This document shows positions 7,378 to 14,007 of a DNA stretch of 39,079 nucleotides, piece by piece. A program made the position numbers and the translations under genes. Each line of letters starts with the position of its first letter. The stretch's first letter is position 1. The stretch comes from a virus. The stretch covers positions 1 to 39,079 of IMG/VR virus record IMGVR_UViG_3300037226_000124; one strand, 5' to 3'. The notes beneath the pieces were generated by a model that ran no database searches, was not told the DNA's origin, and saw only the letters and a list, made by a program, of their open reading frames with translations.

Positions 7378-7934
7378 CAGGCAACCTCCGCGATCAGTGG
7401 ACGGTGCGCGTCCTTCCTGTCGCACCTGGTCTCACGGTGATGAGTCTTGTCGTAGTTGCGTTTCCCGCTGAAAGGGCGGATTTCTTTGCCGAATTGCCTG
7501 CATCGCTGCGCTACGCGGTAGCAACTCCGGCACAATCCCTTGACCCAGGCAGCTTTTCCACAACGAGAACACGACGCGCTGACCACCTTCTCGCGCCTGC
7601 CGTCAACCTTGTACGGGCGTTCCACTCCCCGCACAGTGAGATATCGATCACAGGTATGGCATCGCCCATTCCGAAGAGGCTTAATTTTCCTCCCGCAATT
7701 ACGGCAAGGAGTCCGGGGCTTTGGCGCATGGGTGAAACCGATCTGGCTCTTCAATCCGTGCGCGTGCACGTGGCAACGCCGACACAAGAATTCGAGGTTC
7801 ACCCTGTGGTTGTTCTCAGTATTCTCGTCGATATGATGGCGGTCGCAAGCGGGCGCTGTCAGGCAACGCTCGCAACGGCCTATCTCCGGATACAGCCTCT
7901 GCGCCTTTTGTCGATTGGCGTTCTTACCCGGCAT
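7377..7934 (-). CDS. HNH-type zinc-finger protein, copy 1
   Basis: This 185-aa protein begins with CERCLTAPACDRHHIDEN, then LEFLCRRCHVHAH. The Cys pairs flank a DRHHID core, which is an HNH (beta-beta-alpha metal) nuclease or its degenerate relative. Two more Cys pairs (CRNCG with CHTC, and CSRCG with CRSC) form additional zinc knuckles that could bind DNA. The C-terminus HHRETRCDRKDAHRPLI is shared with the next gene. Phage HNH proteins nick DNA during packaging or act as free-standing homing nucleases; either is possible. It overlaps the upstream gene by 11 bp. Confidence 0.75.
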   Translation of the reverse strand: MPGKNANRQKAQRLYPEIGRCERCLTAPACDRHHIDENTENNHRVNLEFLCRRCHVHAHGLKSQIGFTHAPKPRTPCRNCGRKIKPLRNGRCHTCDRYLTVRGVERPYKVDGRREKVVSASCSRCGKAAWVKGLCRSCYRVAQRCRQFGKEIRPFSGKRNYDKTHHRETRCDRKDAHRPLIAEVA

Positions 7935-8370
7935 GGATCGTCTCCCTCAGAAATGGCCGTAAGTTGTCTTTTCGAGTGCAACGTGTTTCCCGGTGGTGAA
8001 GCTTATCGAAATTCAGGTGACACCAGCAGCAGAGCATTCGGAGGTTGTCATCGGCCCCGTTTTCGGGGTCATGATCGAGGTGCGCCATCGTGAGCACCAC
8101 CGTGATGTACCGGGTCCTGTCCGGGATCGGGATCGAGCGAAACTCCTTACCCGATTCGTCGCGCCACGGGCTCCCTGTGTCGCGCCAGAACATGTAAGGA
8201 TGCTGGTTGCCTGGGCCGAATACCAGCATCCCCGAAGTGGTCTCTACTCGTTGGCCGTTCGGCTTGCCGCACTGCTCACAGCACCCCTTCGCGCGCTTCA
8301 TGATGCGGGCGCGCGTGGCCTCGTACTCTTTGCCGCGGTAAAAATGGCGGAGTTCAGCGCGGATGGGCAT
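7924..8370 (-). CDS. HNH endonuclease-like protein, copy 2
   Basis: This 148-aa protein has CEQCG near residue 31, then TMAHLDHDPENGADDNLRML, then CCWCHLNFDKLHH. This is the classic layout of phage HNH proteins: zinc Cys pair, His-Asp-His core, Asn, second Cys pair. The tail HHRETRCTRKDNLRPFL nearly matches that of the adjacent HNH gene. The ATG overlaps the previous stop (TGATG). It is probably a DNA nuclease or a DNA-binding protein derived from one; the metal-binding residues look intact. Confidence 0.78.
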   Translation of the reverse strand: MPIRAELRHFYRGKEYEATRARIMKRAKGCCEQCGKPNGQRVETTSGMLVFGPGNQHPYMFWRDTGSPWRDESGKEFRSIPIPDRTRYITVVLTMAHLDHDPENGADDNLRMLCCWCHLNFDKLHHRETRCTRKDNLRPFLRETIHAG

Positions 8371-8648
8371 CAGGAGATGCTCCTGATGGTGACGCGCTTT
8401 GTCCCGTCCGGCAGGGTTTCAATCGTTTCCGCCATGACAAACGGCTCCTTAGGCTTCAGAAGGTCCAAGGCTTTGTATTGGGCCGCACTTGCGCCGTGGT
8501 CTTCGCGTAGGAGCGCAGAGGTACAGTGGAGATCTTCATCGAGCGCAAAATCAGCCAGCATGGCGATCTTGTGCGCCTTGCAGATTTCGAGGATTGCCGA
8601 CATGAGCGGCGATATTTTCTGGTCGTATACTTCCTCTTTGCTGGGCAT
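8370..8648 (-). CDS. Conserved-looking phage hypothetical protein (92 aa)
   Basis: The product begins MPSKEEVYDQKISPLMSAIL and continues ICKAHKIAMLADFALD, a pattern seen in many phage proteins of ~90 aa. These have an N-terminal helix pair, a cysteine, and a short C-terminal strand (TLPDGTKRVTIRSI). No biochemical role is known to me. It is coupled at both ends by TGATG overlaps. Confidence 0.65.
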   Translation of the reverse strand: MPSKEEVYDQKISPLMSAILEICKAHKIAMLADFALDEDLHCTSALLREDHGASAAQYKALDLLKPKEPFVMAETIETLPDGTKRVTIRSIS

Positions 8649-8905
8649 CAGTCTTTCCTCTCTGTACGTGTTTCTGCATCGGCTTCGAACTCCGCCAACA
8701 CACGCGACACCGCATCGGCAGCCGGCGAATACCCGCGCCTCTTACCTTGCCTCAGAAGTTGAATACATCGCCCAGAATGGACTTCCGGGCCGCCCTCGAC
8801 CAGTCCATACTGACGCGCCGCTTCGAGCACCAGATAAAACCTCGCCAGGTTGACCGCAAGTTGCCACTCTTCTGGTGTTTTGGGATTTTGTGGAGACCGT
8901 TTCAT
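8648..8905 (-). CDS. Small hypothetical helical protein (85 aa)
   Basis: ATG 8905 is used because it overlaps the upstream stop (ATGA); the frame stays open to 8965. The protein (MKRSPQNPKTPEEWQLAVNL, then ARFYLVLEAARQYGLVEGG) is helical, with a Cys in a GRCIQLLRQGKRRGY segment and an acidic C-terminus. It is not recognised. Confidence 0.6.
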   Translation of the reverse strand: MKRSPQNPKTPEEWQLAVNLARFYLVLEAARQYGLVEGGPEVHSGRCIQLLRQGKRRGYSPAADAVSRVLAEFEADAETRTERKD

Positions 8906-9180
8906 CCCCGGCCTCCCCCCAGATACCGGCGCATGGCGGCTTGCTTCTCCGTGGCGCTGGCACAAGTCTCGCTCCCGTCTTTTGTGACCCGGTGGCCCGT
9001 CTCCCTACGCAACGCGTTTTCGACCTGCTCCTCGACGAAGGCCCGTTCCTCGTCCGTGAGCGGACGCGGGCTCCGATAAGCCGTAGCGGCGTTCCCGCCC
9101 AGGACTATCACCGTCGCGGTGACGTCTACCGAGTCTCCCATCTGCACGTTGTAAAGGTGGAACGCCATCTCAATCGTCAT
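8902..9180 (-). CDS. Small hypothetical protein (92 aa)
   Basis: The N-terminal 35 residues form strands (FHLYNVQMGDSVDVTATVIV) and the rest is helical and charged (LTDEERAFVEEQVENALRRE). There is a single Cys near the end and no known domain. Its ATG overlaps the preceding stop (ATGA) and its own end overlaps the next ATG, so it is firmly part of the operon. Confidence 0.6.
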   Translation of the reverse strand: MTIEMAFHLYNVQMGDSVDVTATVIVLGGNAATAYRSPRPLTDEERAFVEEQVENALRRETGHRVTKDGSETCASATEKQAAMRRYLGGGRG

Positions 9181-9398
9181 TCGGAACCTCCCTTTGCGCG
9201 TCCCGCGTGATCGAGCACTGCCCGCGCCATCTCGCGATCCTCATCGTCGTACAGCGGCTGTCCCCAGCGGTCCCGTTCACCCTCTGGCGTCTCCAGGACG
9301 GCTCTGGCATAGGCGCGGCGGCGTGCGTAGTTATCGGCCACTACGACGTCCATGGCACGGCGTTCGGCTGGGGTAAGGAGCGATTCATCGTGGCCCAT
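9177..9398 (-). CDS. Small protein sharing a motif with the operon's largest protein (73 aa)
   Basis: The ATG at 9398 has an AAGGAGAACC ribosome site. The product is helical and contains LETPEGERDRWGQPLYDDED then REMARAVLD. This closely matches the C-terminal end of the 575-aa protein encoded at the head of the same operon (LATPPDARDRHGNAEYDDQD then RDWARRTLN). The shared element may be a common interaction or DNA-binding tail. No function is known. It overlaps the upstream gene by 14 bp. Confidence 0.65.
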   Translation of the reverse strand: MGHDESLLTPAERRAMDVVVADNYARRRAYARAVLETPEGERDRWGQPLYDDEDREMARAVLDHAGRAKGGSE

Positions 9399-9774
9399 GG
9401 TTCTCCTTGTATTCGGTTTCGAAGTACTCCACCACTTCGCGCCATGCCTGCCTCTGCCGGTCGGGCAGTACGTCGAAGGCCCCCGGCGGATTGGGGAGGG
9501 ATCGGTGCGCCCAGATATCGTAGGCGGCGCGGGCGCGGCGGTTGCGTTCGGCGTGGATCTCCTGGCGTTCGAGCGAGTGGATGAAGTCGCGCTGGTTAGC
9601 CGCTTGGGCGAGGTGAAGGCAGCGCGCGCATAAGATGAGGTTTTGCGGCAGTTGTTTAACCGGAAAACTCTTGTATTTGGCGCCGCAGTAAGGACCGCCA
9701 TCGGGTTTGAGTATGTGTACCCGCACCGGGCGGCCGGCGCGTTTGATGGGAATGGGGCTAGGCATGGGCGACAT
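9385..9774 (-). CDS. Hypothetical protein with Cys pair (129 aa)
   Basis: ATG 9774 follows a CAGGAG ribosome site; the longer frame to 9921 is Pro/Arg-rich and is a shadow. The central part, GGPYCGAKYKSFPVKQLPQN then LILCARCLHLAQA, contains YCGA and CARC, which could form one zinc site as in small phage Zn-finger proteins. The C-terminal half is helical and aromatic (REVVEYFETEYKE). The function is unknown. Confidence 0.6.
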   Translation of the reverse strand: MSPMPSPIPIKRAGRPVRVHILKPDGGPYCGAKYKSFPVKQLPQNLILCARCLHLAQAANQRDFIHSLERQEIHAERNRRARAAYDIWAHRSLPNPPGAFDVLPDRQRQAWREVVEYFETEYKENHGPR

Positions 9775-9946
9775 GACTTTTCTCCTGGGATTGGTTCTTG
9801 GCGCGCACTTCGGCGATGTGCGCCTGTTCGGCCTGGGGGCCGCTCCAGCCCTGGCCCTCCTGGTATCCGTGGCCGGCGAGTGGGTGATAGCAGGCGCGCT
9901 CGTCGGGGGAGTGGACGCCATGGGCGATGCAGGCGGGGCAGGTCAT
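9758..9946 (-). CDS. Small Cys/His-rich protein (62 aa)
   Basis: ATG 9946 overlaps the upstream stop (ATGA). The protein starts MTCPACIAHGVHSPDERACY and continues HPLAGHGYQEG. The CPAC, CY and several His residues could form a single treble-clef-like zinc site. The C-terminal third is helical (AEQAHIAEVRAKNQ). It is too short to assign. Confidence 0.55.
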   Translation of the reverse strand: MTCPACIAHGVHSPDERACYHPLAGHGYQEGQGWSGPQAEQAHIAEVRAKNQSQEKSHVAHA

Positions 9947-10272
9947 GGCTTCCCCTCGCCGGGCGCTTTGAAGTGGGCGCCTCCACCAGCGGTACGAGTA
10001 AGGGCGCACGCGCTCACTGGCGCGCAGCGCGGGCAGCGATGCCACTTCTGTTTGATCCCACAGAATAGATCCCATCCATTGAGCCTGGCTGGGAGTCGGC
10101 CGGCGCCGTTGCACTTCGTGCAGCGGATGCCCATCTCACGGTCCCGATAGACCTGCACGCGCGGGGCGAGGAAGCTTCGGAGCATCCCCTCGTCTTCTTT
10201 CAACGGCCGCTGGAGCGCTATCGCCGACAGTTGGCCGTAGGCACGAGCTACGACGTATTCAAGGGCGGTCAT
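9943..10272 (-). CDS. DnaJ-type zinc-knuckle-like protein (109 aa)
   Basis: ATG 10272 has an AGAGGAAG ribosome site six bases away; an ATG eight codons upstream is less well placed. The N-terminal ~50 residues are helical. The second half contains CTKCNGAGRLP and CPRC, the CxxCxGxG type of knuckle found in DnaJ and many phage early proteins. It is probably a small nucleic-acid- or protein-binding adaptor (inference). Confidence 0.62.
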   Translation of the reverse strand: MTALEYVVARAYGQLSAIALQRPLKEDEGMLRSFLAPRVQVYRDREMGIRCTKCNGAGRLPARLNGWDLFCGIKQKWHRCPRCAPVSACALTRTAGGGAHFKAPGEGKP

Positions 10273-10567
10273 GGGGTTCTTCCTCTGGCTTGACATCGTT
10301 GGCTAGATCGTTGCCTAACGCGATCATCTCGGCGTAGGCGGGGAAGCCGTTGGCGCGCAGGCCCTCGATTACGCCAGCGACGAATTGACTGGCAATGTGG
10401 AGGCCTGGGCCATTGTTTTGCGGGTGGCGGCTGGCGAGCTGGAACTGCGCGCACAGGCTAATCAGCGTCATCAGGTCCATATGGACCGGTAGTTGGAAAG
10501 TGGGGTCGTACTCAGCCTGCAAGCGGCGCAAGAGCGAAGGGTCGGGGTGGGATGAGCTTTCAGGCAT
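10259..10567 (-). CDS. Hypothetical protein (102 aa)
   Basis: ATG 10567 overlaps the preceding stop by 8 bp, which makes it more likely than the one 14 codons upstream. The sequence is soluble and helical (MTLISLCAQFQLASRHPQNN, then HIASQFVAGVIEGLRANGFP). The pattern around NNGP...A..F..G.......G.P is typical of short phage proteins of unknown function. There is no metal site or membrane segment. Confidence 0.6.
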   Translation of the reverse strand: MPESSSHPDPSLLRRLQAEYDPTFQLPVHMDLMTLISLCAQFQLASRHPQNNGPGLHIASQFVAGVIEGLRANGFPAYAEMIALGNDLANDVKPEEEPHDRP

Positions 10568-10769
10568 GTGCGATGTTCGATACGGCAACCGGCTGCTGCC
10601 GCTCTTCACGCCTAATGGAAGGCGTCACTAGGATGCGAAACCCACAGGAAGGGCAGGCCACGCTGACAAGCGGCCCGTTCTTTTCGTGGCTGCGGATCGC
10701 CAGCACTTTTGTGTGGCAGGCGTTGCAGTCCCACTGGTAGGTGGACTCGTAGAGGGTTGGATCGGGCAT
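10560..10769 (-). CDS. Small zinc-ribbon protein (69 aa)
   Basis: Two Cys pairs, CNAC near residue 15 and CPSC near residue 39, lie on either side of a short strand-rich loop. FRILVTPS follows. This is a clear rubredoxin-like zinc ribbon. It is the second gene of the operon, immediately after the large 575-aa gene and coupled to it by TGATG. It may act as a DNA- or RNA-polymerase-binding factor (inference only). Confidence 0.65.
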   Translation of the reverse strand: MPDPTLYESTYQWDCNACHTKVLAIRSHEKNGPLVSVACPSCGFRILVTPSIRREERQQPVAVSNIAHA

Positions 10770-12496
10770 CAGGCCACCGCCGTTTTCAGATTAAGAGTGC
10801 GTCTTGCCCAATCGCGGTCCTGGTCGTCATATTCGGCGTTTCCATGCCGGTCCCTGGCGTCTGGGGGCGTCGCGAGTATCTCCGTGGCGCGCGCCACTTC
10901 GCGTTCGCGGTCCTTTCGTTCTTCCGCATGCTCGAGTTCCAATCTGTCAAGCAGCGACGGCCACGCGTCCACAAAGCCTGCAACGTGCATTTCCAGAACG
11001 CCCGGGCCTTTGATTCGCGGCATGGCTTTCTTTAGGTCGGCAAGGAATGCCGCGCGTGCCCATGCGTGGTCTGGCAGCGAGTCGATGACCATGCGGACCT
11101 TGGACGGGGCAGGATGCGGCCGACCGGCATCGACAAACGCGGCAATCAACGCGTGCTTAAATTCGGCGTCGGGCATTCTTTCTGGTTCGTCTCCCGCGAG
11201 GAATGGGCCGCCGGCAGCAGCGGCGTTTTCGCCGTGCGCGGCCGTCTTCGAACTTCGCGGCTGACTGACCAGCTCGGCAACCGGAATCGCTACCGGGGGA
11301 TCGGGATACTTCGCGGGCGGGGCGGATCGGCTGGCCCGGTCGCGTTCCGGGGGAAGGATAGTGCCAGCTTGCCGCCCCTCTGTCGTGGGGGATTTGGATT
11401 CGGCGGCTCTAGCGGCAGAGGCGTGGGGTTTGTCGGGCCCTTGATGCGGCACGCTCTGGCCGTCGGGATTTAGAACCGCCGAAACTTGTGGGGGCGCCGG
11501 CTCCGGCAACTTCCCATCTTTTTTGTAGGTCTCCAAAATAGGTAGCAGGACCCCTTTCAGGTCCTCCTGACGCTGGTGAACGATCTGTCGCGCGTTGACG
11601 ACAGAAACTTCAGCGTTGACCAGGGTGTCGATCCGTTGAACTATGGCTGGAAATTTGGATAGGATTTCGGCAAGACATGGGTCGTTCACGCCTTGGGCCT
11701 GCATGAAGTGAAACACGCGTTGTGCTGCCATCGTCAATTCGGCCGAGGTTTCTTTCGCGCTCTTGGATAGAGTGAGATCCTCGGCGCTGTGGCGCATGAG
11801 TGCGGCTACGGTGGCTGGGCGAGGATGGACGTGGCAATAAAGGAAGGATTTCCCGGCAAGCCGTTTGCGCTCAGTCTTGGATAGTTCGTGAATTGGAGTT
11901 ATGTACTTCTGGTCGTAAGCTTCCTGGAAAGACAAACCCTCGGAAATCTGCACCCATTCCTCTTCTCCGTCCTTTGTTCGCTTCTCAAATAATCCGCAGA
12001 GGCGACTTAAATCGGCCCAGCCAAGCTTTCGAGTGGCTTCGTCGCGCGCCAGAAACTTCCTGATTGTCACGCTGGTGAAAACGCCGTCTTCGCGCTCGAC
12101 GCTCTCGATGACGCGCCGAATATGCTTCGGTTGGATGCGCCGTTTCTTGCGCTCCTCGGCGCTAAGCTCCTTGCCGCTTCGACGGAACTCGACGATATCC
12201 GCGTCGAGCAACTTGGCGCTGATGGCCGAAGGGGTGAGCGGCACGAACTTAGGCCCATCGCCCTTTCGTCCTGGGACCTGCATGATGCAGAATTCGCCGC
12301 CTCCGCCGGGGTAGCCTATCGCATGTTGCTGGGCGAGCACGATAATGCGGACGCGCCAATCCATGCCCGGCCGCAGGAACACGCCGAGCCCGTGCTTCGT
12401 GGCATATTGCCATTCGGAGGCCGTCACGCCGTACTTGCGAAGGTATGGCGGCACGTATCCGCCGTCTGGCGATTTTGGCCCCTTTTTCGTAATCAT
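10769..12496 (-). CDS. Large early protein of unknown function (575 aa), operon head
   Basis: This is the first and largest gene of the leftward early operon, with a GGAGG site 5 bp before the ATG. Residues ~1-215 are ordered. They include TASEWQYATKHGLGVFLRPG, LTPSAISAKLLDADIVEF and TSVTIRKFLARDEATRKLGW, which look like winged-helix DNA-binding units. Residues ~240-330 are a long helical segment. Residues ~330-450 are Pro/Ala/Ser-rich linker. The last ~120 residues are a helical domain that ends in the YDDQDRDWARRTLN motif shared with a small gene downstream. Position, size and domain style suggest a replication initiator or early regulator, but no diagnostic motif (Walker, HUH, primase) is visible. 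Confidence 0.6.
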   Translation of the reverse strand: MITKKGPKSPDGGYVPPYLRKYGVTASEWQYATKHGLGVFLRPGMDWRVRIIVLAQQHAIGYPGGGGEFCIMQVPGRKGDGPKFVPLTPSAISAKLLDADIVEFRRSGKELSAEERKKRRIQPKHIRRVIESVEREDGVFTSVTIRKFLARDEATRKLGWADLSRLCGLFEKRTKDGEEEWVQISEGLSFQEAYDQKYITPIHELSKTERKRLAGKSFLYCHVHPRPATVAALMRHSAEDLTLSKSAKETSAELTMAAQRVFHFMQAQGVNDPCLAEILSKFPAIVQRIDTLVNAEVSVVNARQIVHQRQEDLKGVLLPILETYKKDGKLPEPAPPQVSAVLNPDGQSVPHQGPDKPHASAARAAESKSPTTEGRQAGTILPPERDRASRSAPPAKYPDPPVAIPVAELVSQPRSSKTAAHGENAAAAGGPFLAGDEPERMPDAEFKHALIAAFVDAGRPHPAPSKVRMVIDSLPDHAWARAAFLADLKKAMPRIKGPGVLEMHVAGFVDAWPSLLDRLELEHAEERKDREREVARATEILATPPDARDRHGNAEYDDQDRDWARRTLNLKTAVA

Positions 12497-12531
12497 CGAC
12501 CCTCCGTTTTCAATAGTTTAGGGGCTCCCAA

Positions 12532-12551
12532 TGTTCCCATCCATGGGTACA
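12532..12551. promoter_or_regulatory. Imperfect 20-bp palindrome, candidate operator of early operon
   Basis: Arms TGTTCCCAT and ATGGGTACA are separated by CC, with one mismatched pair. The site lies 36 bp upstream of the 12496 start and 160 bp upstream of the divergent 12712 gene, in the only intergenic region that could drive the 26-gene operon. No convincing -35/-10 pair was found beside it. Confidence 0.4.
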
Positions 12552-12711
12552 TATGCTGAAAAACTAGCAGGTACTTTTGGGGCGATGGAGTGGCATTCTG
12601 GGGAACTCTGCTATGCTCGTTCATTGCCGGGTAGCTCCCGGCGTCTTTTGCGGGCCGGGGCGGGTGACTTTCAGCGCCCGTTCCGACCGCATGCCTTCTG
12701 AAAGGGGCGCT

Positions 12712-13305
12712 ATGAGTAAACGAAAAATAGACGTGTACAGGGTCGCCATGGAGGTTGACATGCTGGAGTTGTTCCGCCATCTCATCACGGAGCGATCCCT
12801 GTTTCCGATCCTTGCGGCTTTCGCGGCGGCTTGCCAGGATCGGGCGCAGATGCAGCGCATGATGTATCGAATGGATGGGCATACCTGTTGGCAGGAAAGG
12901 GCACGCCGCGCTGAACAATTCTTTCAGGAGGCGGCATTCCGTCTGAGTTCCATCGAACCGGCACTGACGAAAACCCATGGTGATGACTTTCCCGTCGGCG
13001 TGCTGAAGCTTAGCCTCATGGAAACGCTTGAACGGTTTGGGACGTCGCCGATTAATGAAGATTGCCCTGGTTGCCACGATGCCATCATGCGCGGCGAAAT
13101 AGTCCGGGTTCCTTCGGCTGATCGAAGCGTCTTGTTTTTTTGGCATTTTCTTTCGCTCTTTTTATCGGGTTACGGTTTTGGGGCTACCGGATTCCGGGAA
13201 CATCAAAGCACGCGGCTTCCAGCCCGATTTCGGCCGTCAACGGAGACACCGGCCGGCGCGCTTTTCGCGCCTTCACATGCCCTCGATATTCTTCGAGCGC
13301 GGTGA
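12712..13305 (+). CDS. Hypothetical protein, divergent from the early operon (197 aa)
   Basis: The ATG at 12712 has a GAAAGGGG site and gives MSKRKIDVYRVAMEVDMLEL. The frame is open further upstream but has no good start there. Residues ~1-125 are helical and aromatic, with a pair CPGC near 122-125. After ~140 the protein becomes hydrophobic (VLFFWHFLSLFLSGYGFG), possibly one membrane segment, then a Pro/Arg-rich tail of weak coding character. The last 122 bp overlap a leftward ORF on the other strand, so its true 3' end may be affected by a frameshift or the opposing ORF may not be real. The function is unknown. Confidence 0.5.
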   Translation: MSKRKIDVYRVAMEVDMLELFRHLITERSLFPILAAFAAACQDRAQMQRMMYRMDGHTCWQERARRAEQFFQEAAFRLSSIEPALTKTHGDDFPVGVLKLSLMETLERFGTSPINEDCPGCHDAIMRGEIVRVPSADRSVLFFWHFLSLFLSGYGFGATGFREHQSTRLPARFRPSTETPAGALFAPSHALDILRAR

Positions 13306-13423
13306 GTGCGGCTTCCTTCAAATCGTGGTGCTCGGTCTCCAGCGCACGAACGATTTCATAGGTTGTGTCGATGACGGATTCAAGGTTGGGGCTTCCGCTC
13401 CGTGATCTCTCTGTACATCTCAA
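13184..13423 (-). CDS. Small hypothetical protein with TTG start (79 aa)
   Basis: The core ESVIDTTYEIVRALETEHHD then LKEAALTALEEYRGHVKARK is helical with well-spaced charges and looks like a real protein. The start is uncertain: a TTG at 13423 is preceded by GAAAGGGG at good distance, while a nearby ATG is out of frame and would give only 12 residues. It overlaps the end of the convergent 12712 gene by 122 bp. No family is recognised. Confidence 0.45.
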   Translation of the reverse strand: MRCTERSRSGSPNLESVIDTTYEIVRALETEHHDLKEAALTALEEYRGHVKARKARRPVSPLTAEIGLEAACFDVPGIR

Positions 13424-13735
13424 GGGAGCCCCTTTCCAGCCGCGCGGGCCAATGAAAATAGGGTGAATAGGTTTGCGTTGAGGTGGGATTTACGGCAGAA
13501 TGGAACTGGCCGTCGCCTCTTCCCGACGCGTTGACTTGTTGCTGCTCCGGTCCGCCAAGATGGAAGCAGTGATGAGAAGCAAAGGGAGGGGGTCGCCCGC
13601 GGCCCGCCTGGTAACGAATATTATGGCGGCGAGGGGAAACCCGAGTTGACATAATATTCGCAATCCGAACCCCGAAAACTGAGCACTCGCCCGACGCGTG
13701 GACGTGTGTGTTATCGGAAGCGGATTGCGAGTTTC
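13424..13735. other. 312-bp gap without a supportable gene
   Basis: No ORF with coding character is seen on either strand; the leftward frame across it is low-complexity and ends in 12 residues out of frame with the neighbouring gene. The gap carries one strong dyad (next entry). It is probably regulatory or the remnant of a lost gene. Confidence 0.5.
13615..13660. promoter_or_regulatory. Perfect 11-bp inverted repeat, candidate operator
   Basis: CGAATATTATG at 13615-13625 and its exact reverse complement CATAATATTCG at 13650-13660 are separated by 24 bp of GC-rich sequence. The A+T-rich arms stand out from their surroundings. The spacing (35 bp centre to centre) would put two half-sites about three helical turns apart, as in looping or paired-dimer operators. 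Confidence 0.5.
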
Positions 13736-13957
13736 TCAACTGGCCTTCTCCTGGATCGCGGATTGCGCAGCCTTGACCGCCTCCGCGATTTTAGCGCGGT
13801 GCCGATCCCAGCGGACTTTGATCGCCTTCTTAGCAATTACCTGCCGTTGTTCGAAAGTCGTTTTTTTCATCCGCGCTTTCGAGGCGAAACGGCCGAGCAC
13901 GGACATCGCCTCTTCGAGGGTGATTCTGTGTTTTTTGGGTTTGCGTGGCGTTGCCAT
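13736..13957 (-). CDS. Small basic protein (73 aa), possible DNA-binding regulator
   Basis: This Lys/Arg-rich protein begins MATPRKPKKHRITLEEAMSV. FEQRQVIAKKAIKVRWDRHR then follows, a motif of the S.EQR..IA.KA...RW type seen in many short bacterial and phage proteins of unknown function. It is all helical and carries no cysteine. The gene starts a few bases downstream of a likely promoter with a dyad over the start codon. Next comes the triple operator, so the protein is a candidate switch regulator by position only; no classical HTH is evident. Confidence 0.6.
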   Translation of the reverse strand: MATPRKPKKHRITLEEAMSVLGRFASKARMKKTTFEQRQVIAKKAIKVRWDRHRAKIAEAVKAAQSAIQEKAS

Positions 13958-13976
13958 GTGTTATGATTTCTAACAC
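13958..13976. promoter_or_regulatory. Dyad overlapping -10 and start of the 13957 gene
   Basis: GTGTTA and TAACAC arms (6 bp, perfect) flank a 7-bp spacer and abut the start codon. A repressor here would cover the -10 element and the transcript start. Confidence 0.4.
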
Positions 13977-13995
13977 AATACCGACCGGCTGTAAA
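13967..13995 (-). promoter_or_regulatory. Candidate promoter for the 13957 gene
   Basis: On the minus strand TTTACA (13995-13990) is followed after exactly 17 bp by TAGAAA (13972-13967). Transcription would begin about 3 nt before the ATG at 13957, so the message would be leaderless or nearly so. No ribosome site lies before the ATG, which fits. Confidence 0.4.
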
Positions 13996-14007
13996 GCCCT
14001 TCTTCAA

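Noticed and set aside
9177-9986. Long leftward ORF of 269 codons covering three small genes
   Set aside because: It is Pro/Arg/Ser-rich over most of its length with a low-complexity composition. Only its last 73 codons, with a ribosome site at 9398, look coding; the rest is covered by better genes in other frames.
12493-13146. Leftward 217-codon ORF between the early operon and the 12712 gene
   Set aside because: His/Arg/Pro-rich composition without a domain. The rightward frame there has a ribosome site and balanced content.
13380-13739. Leftward 119-codon ORF in the 13.4-13.7 kb gap
   Set aside because: Low-complexity composition, and it contains the strong inverted repeat; judged non-coding.
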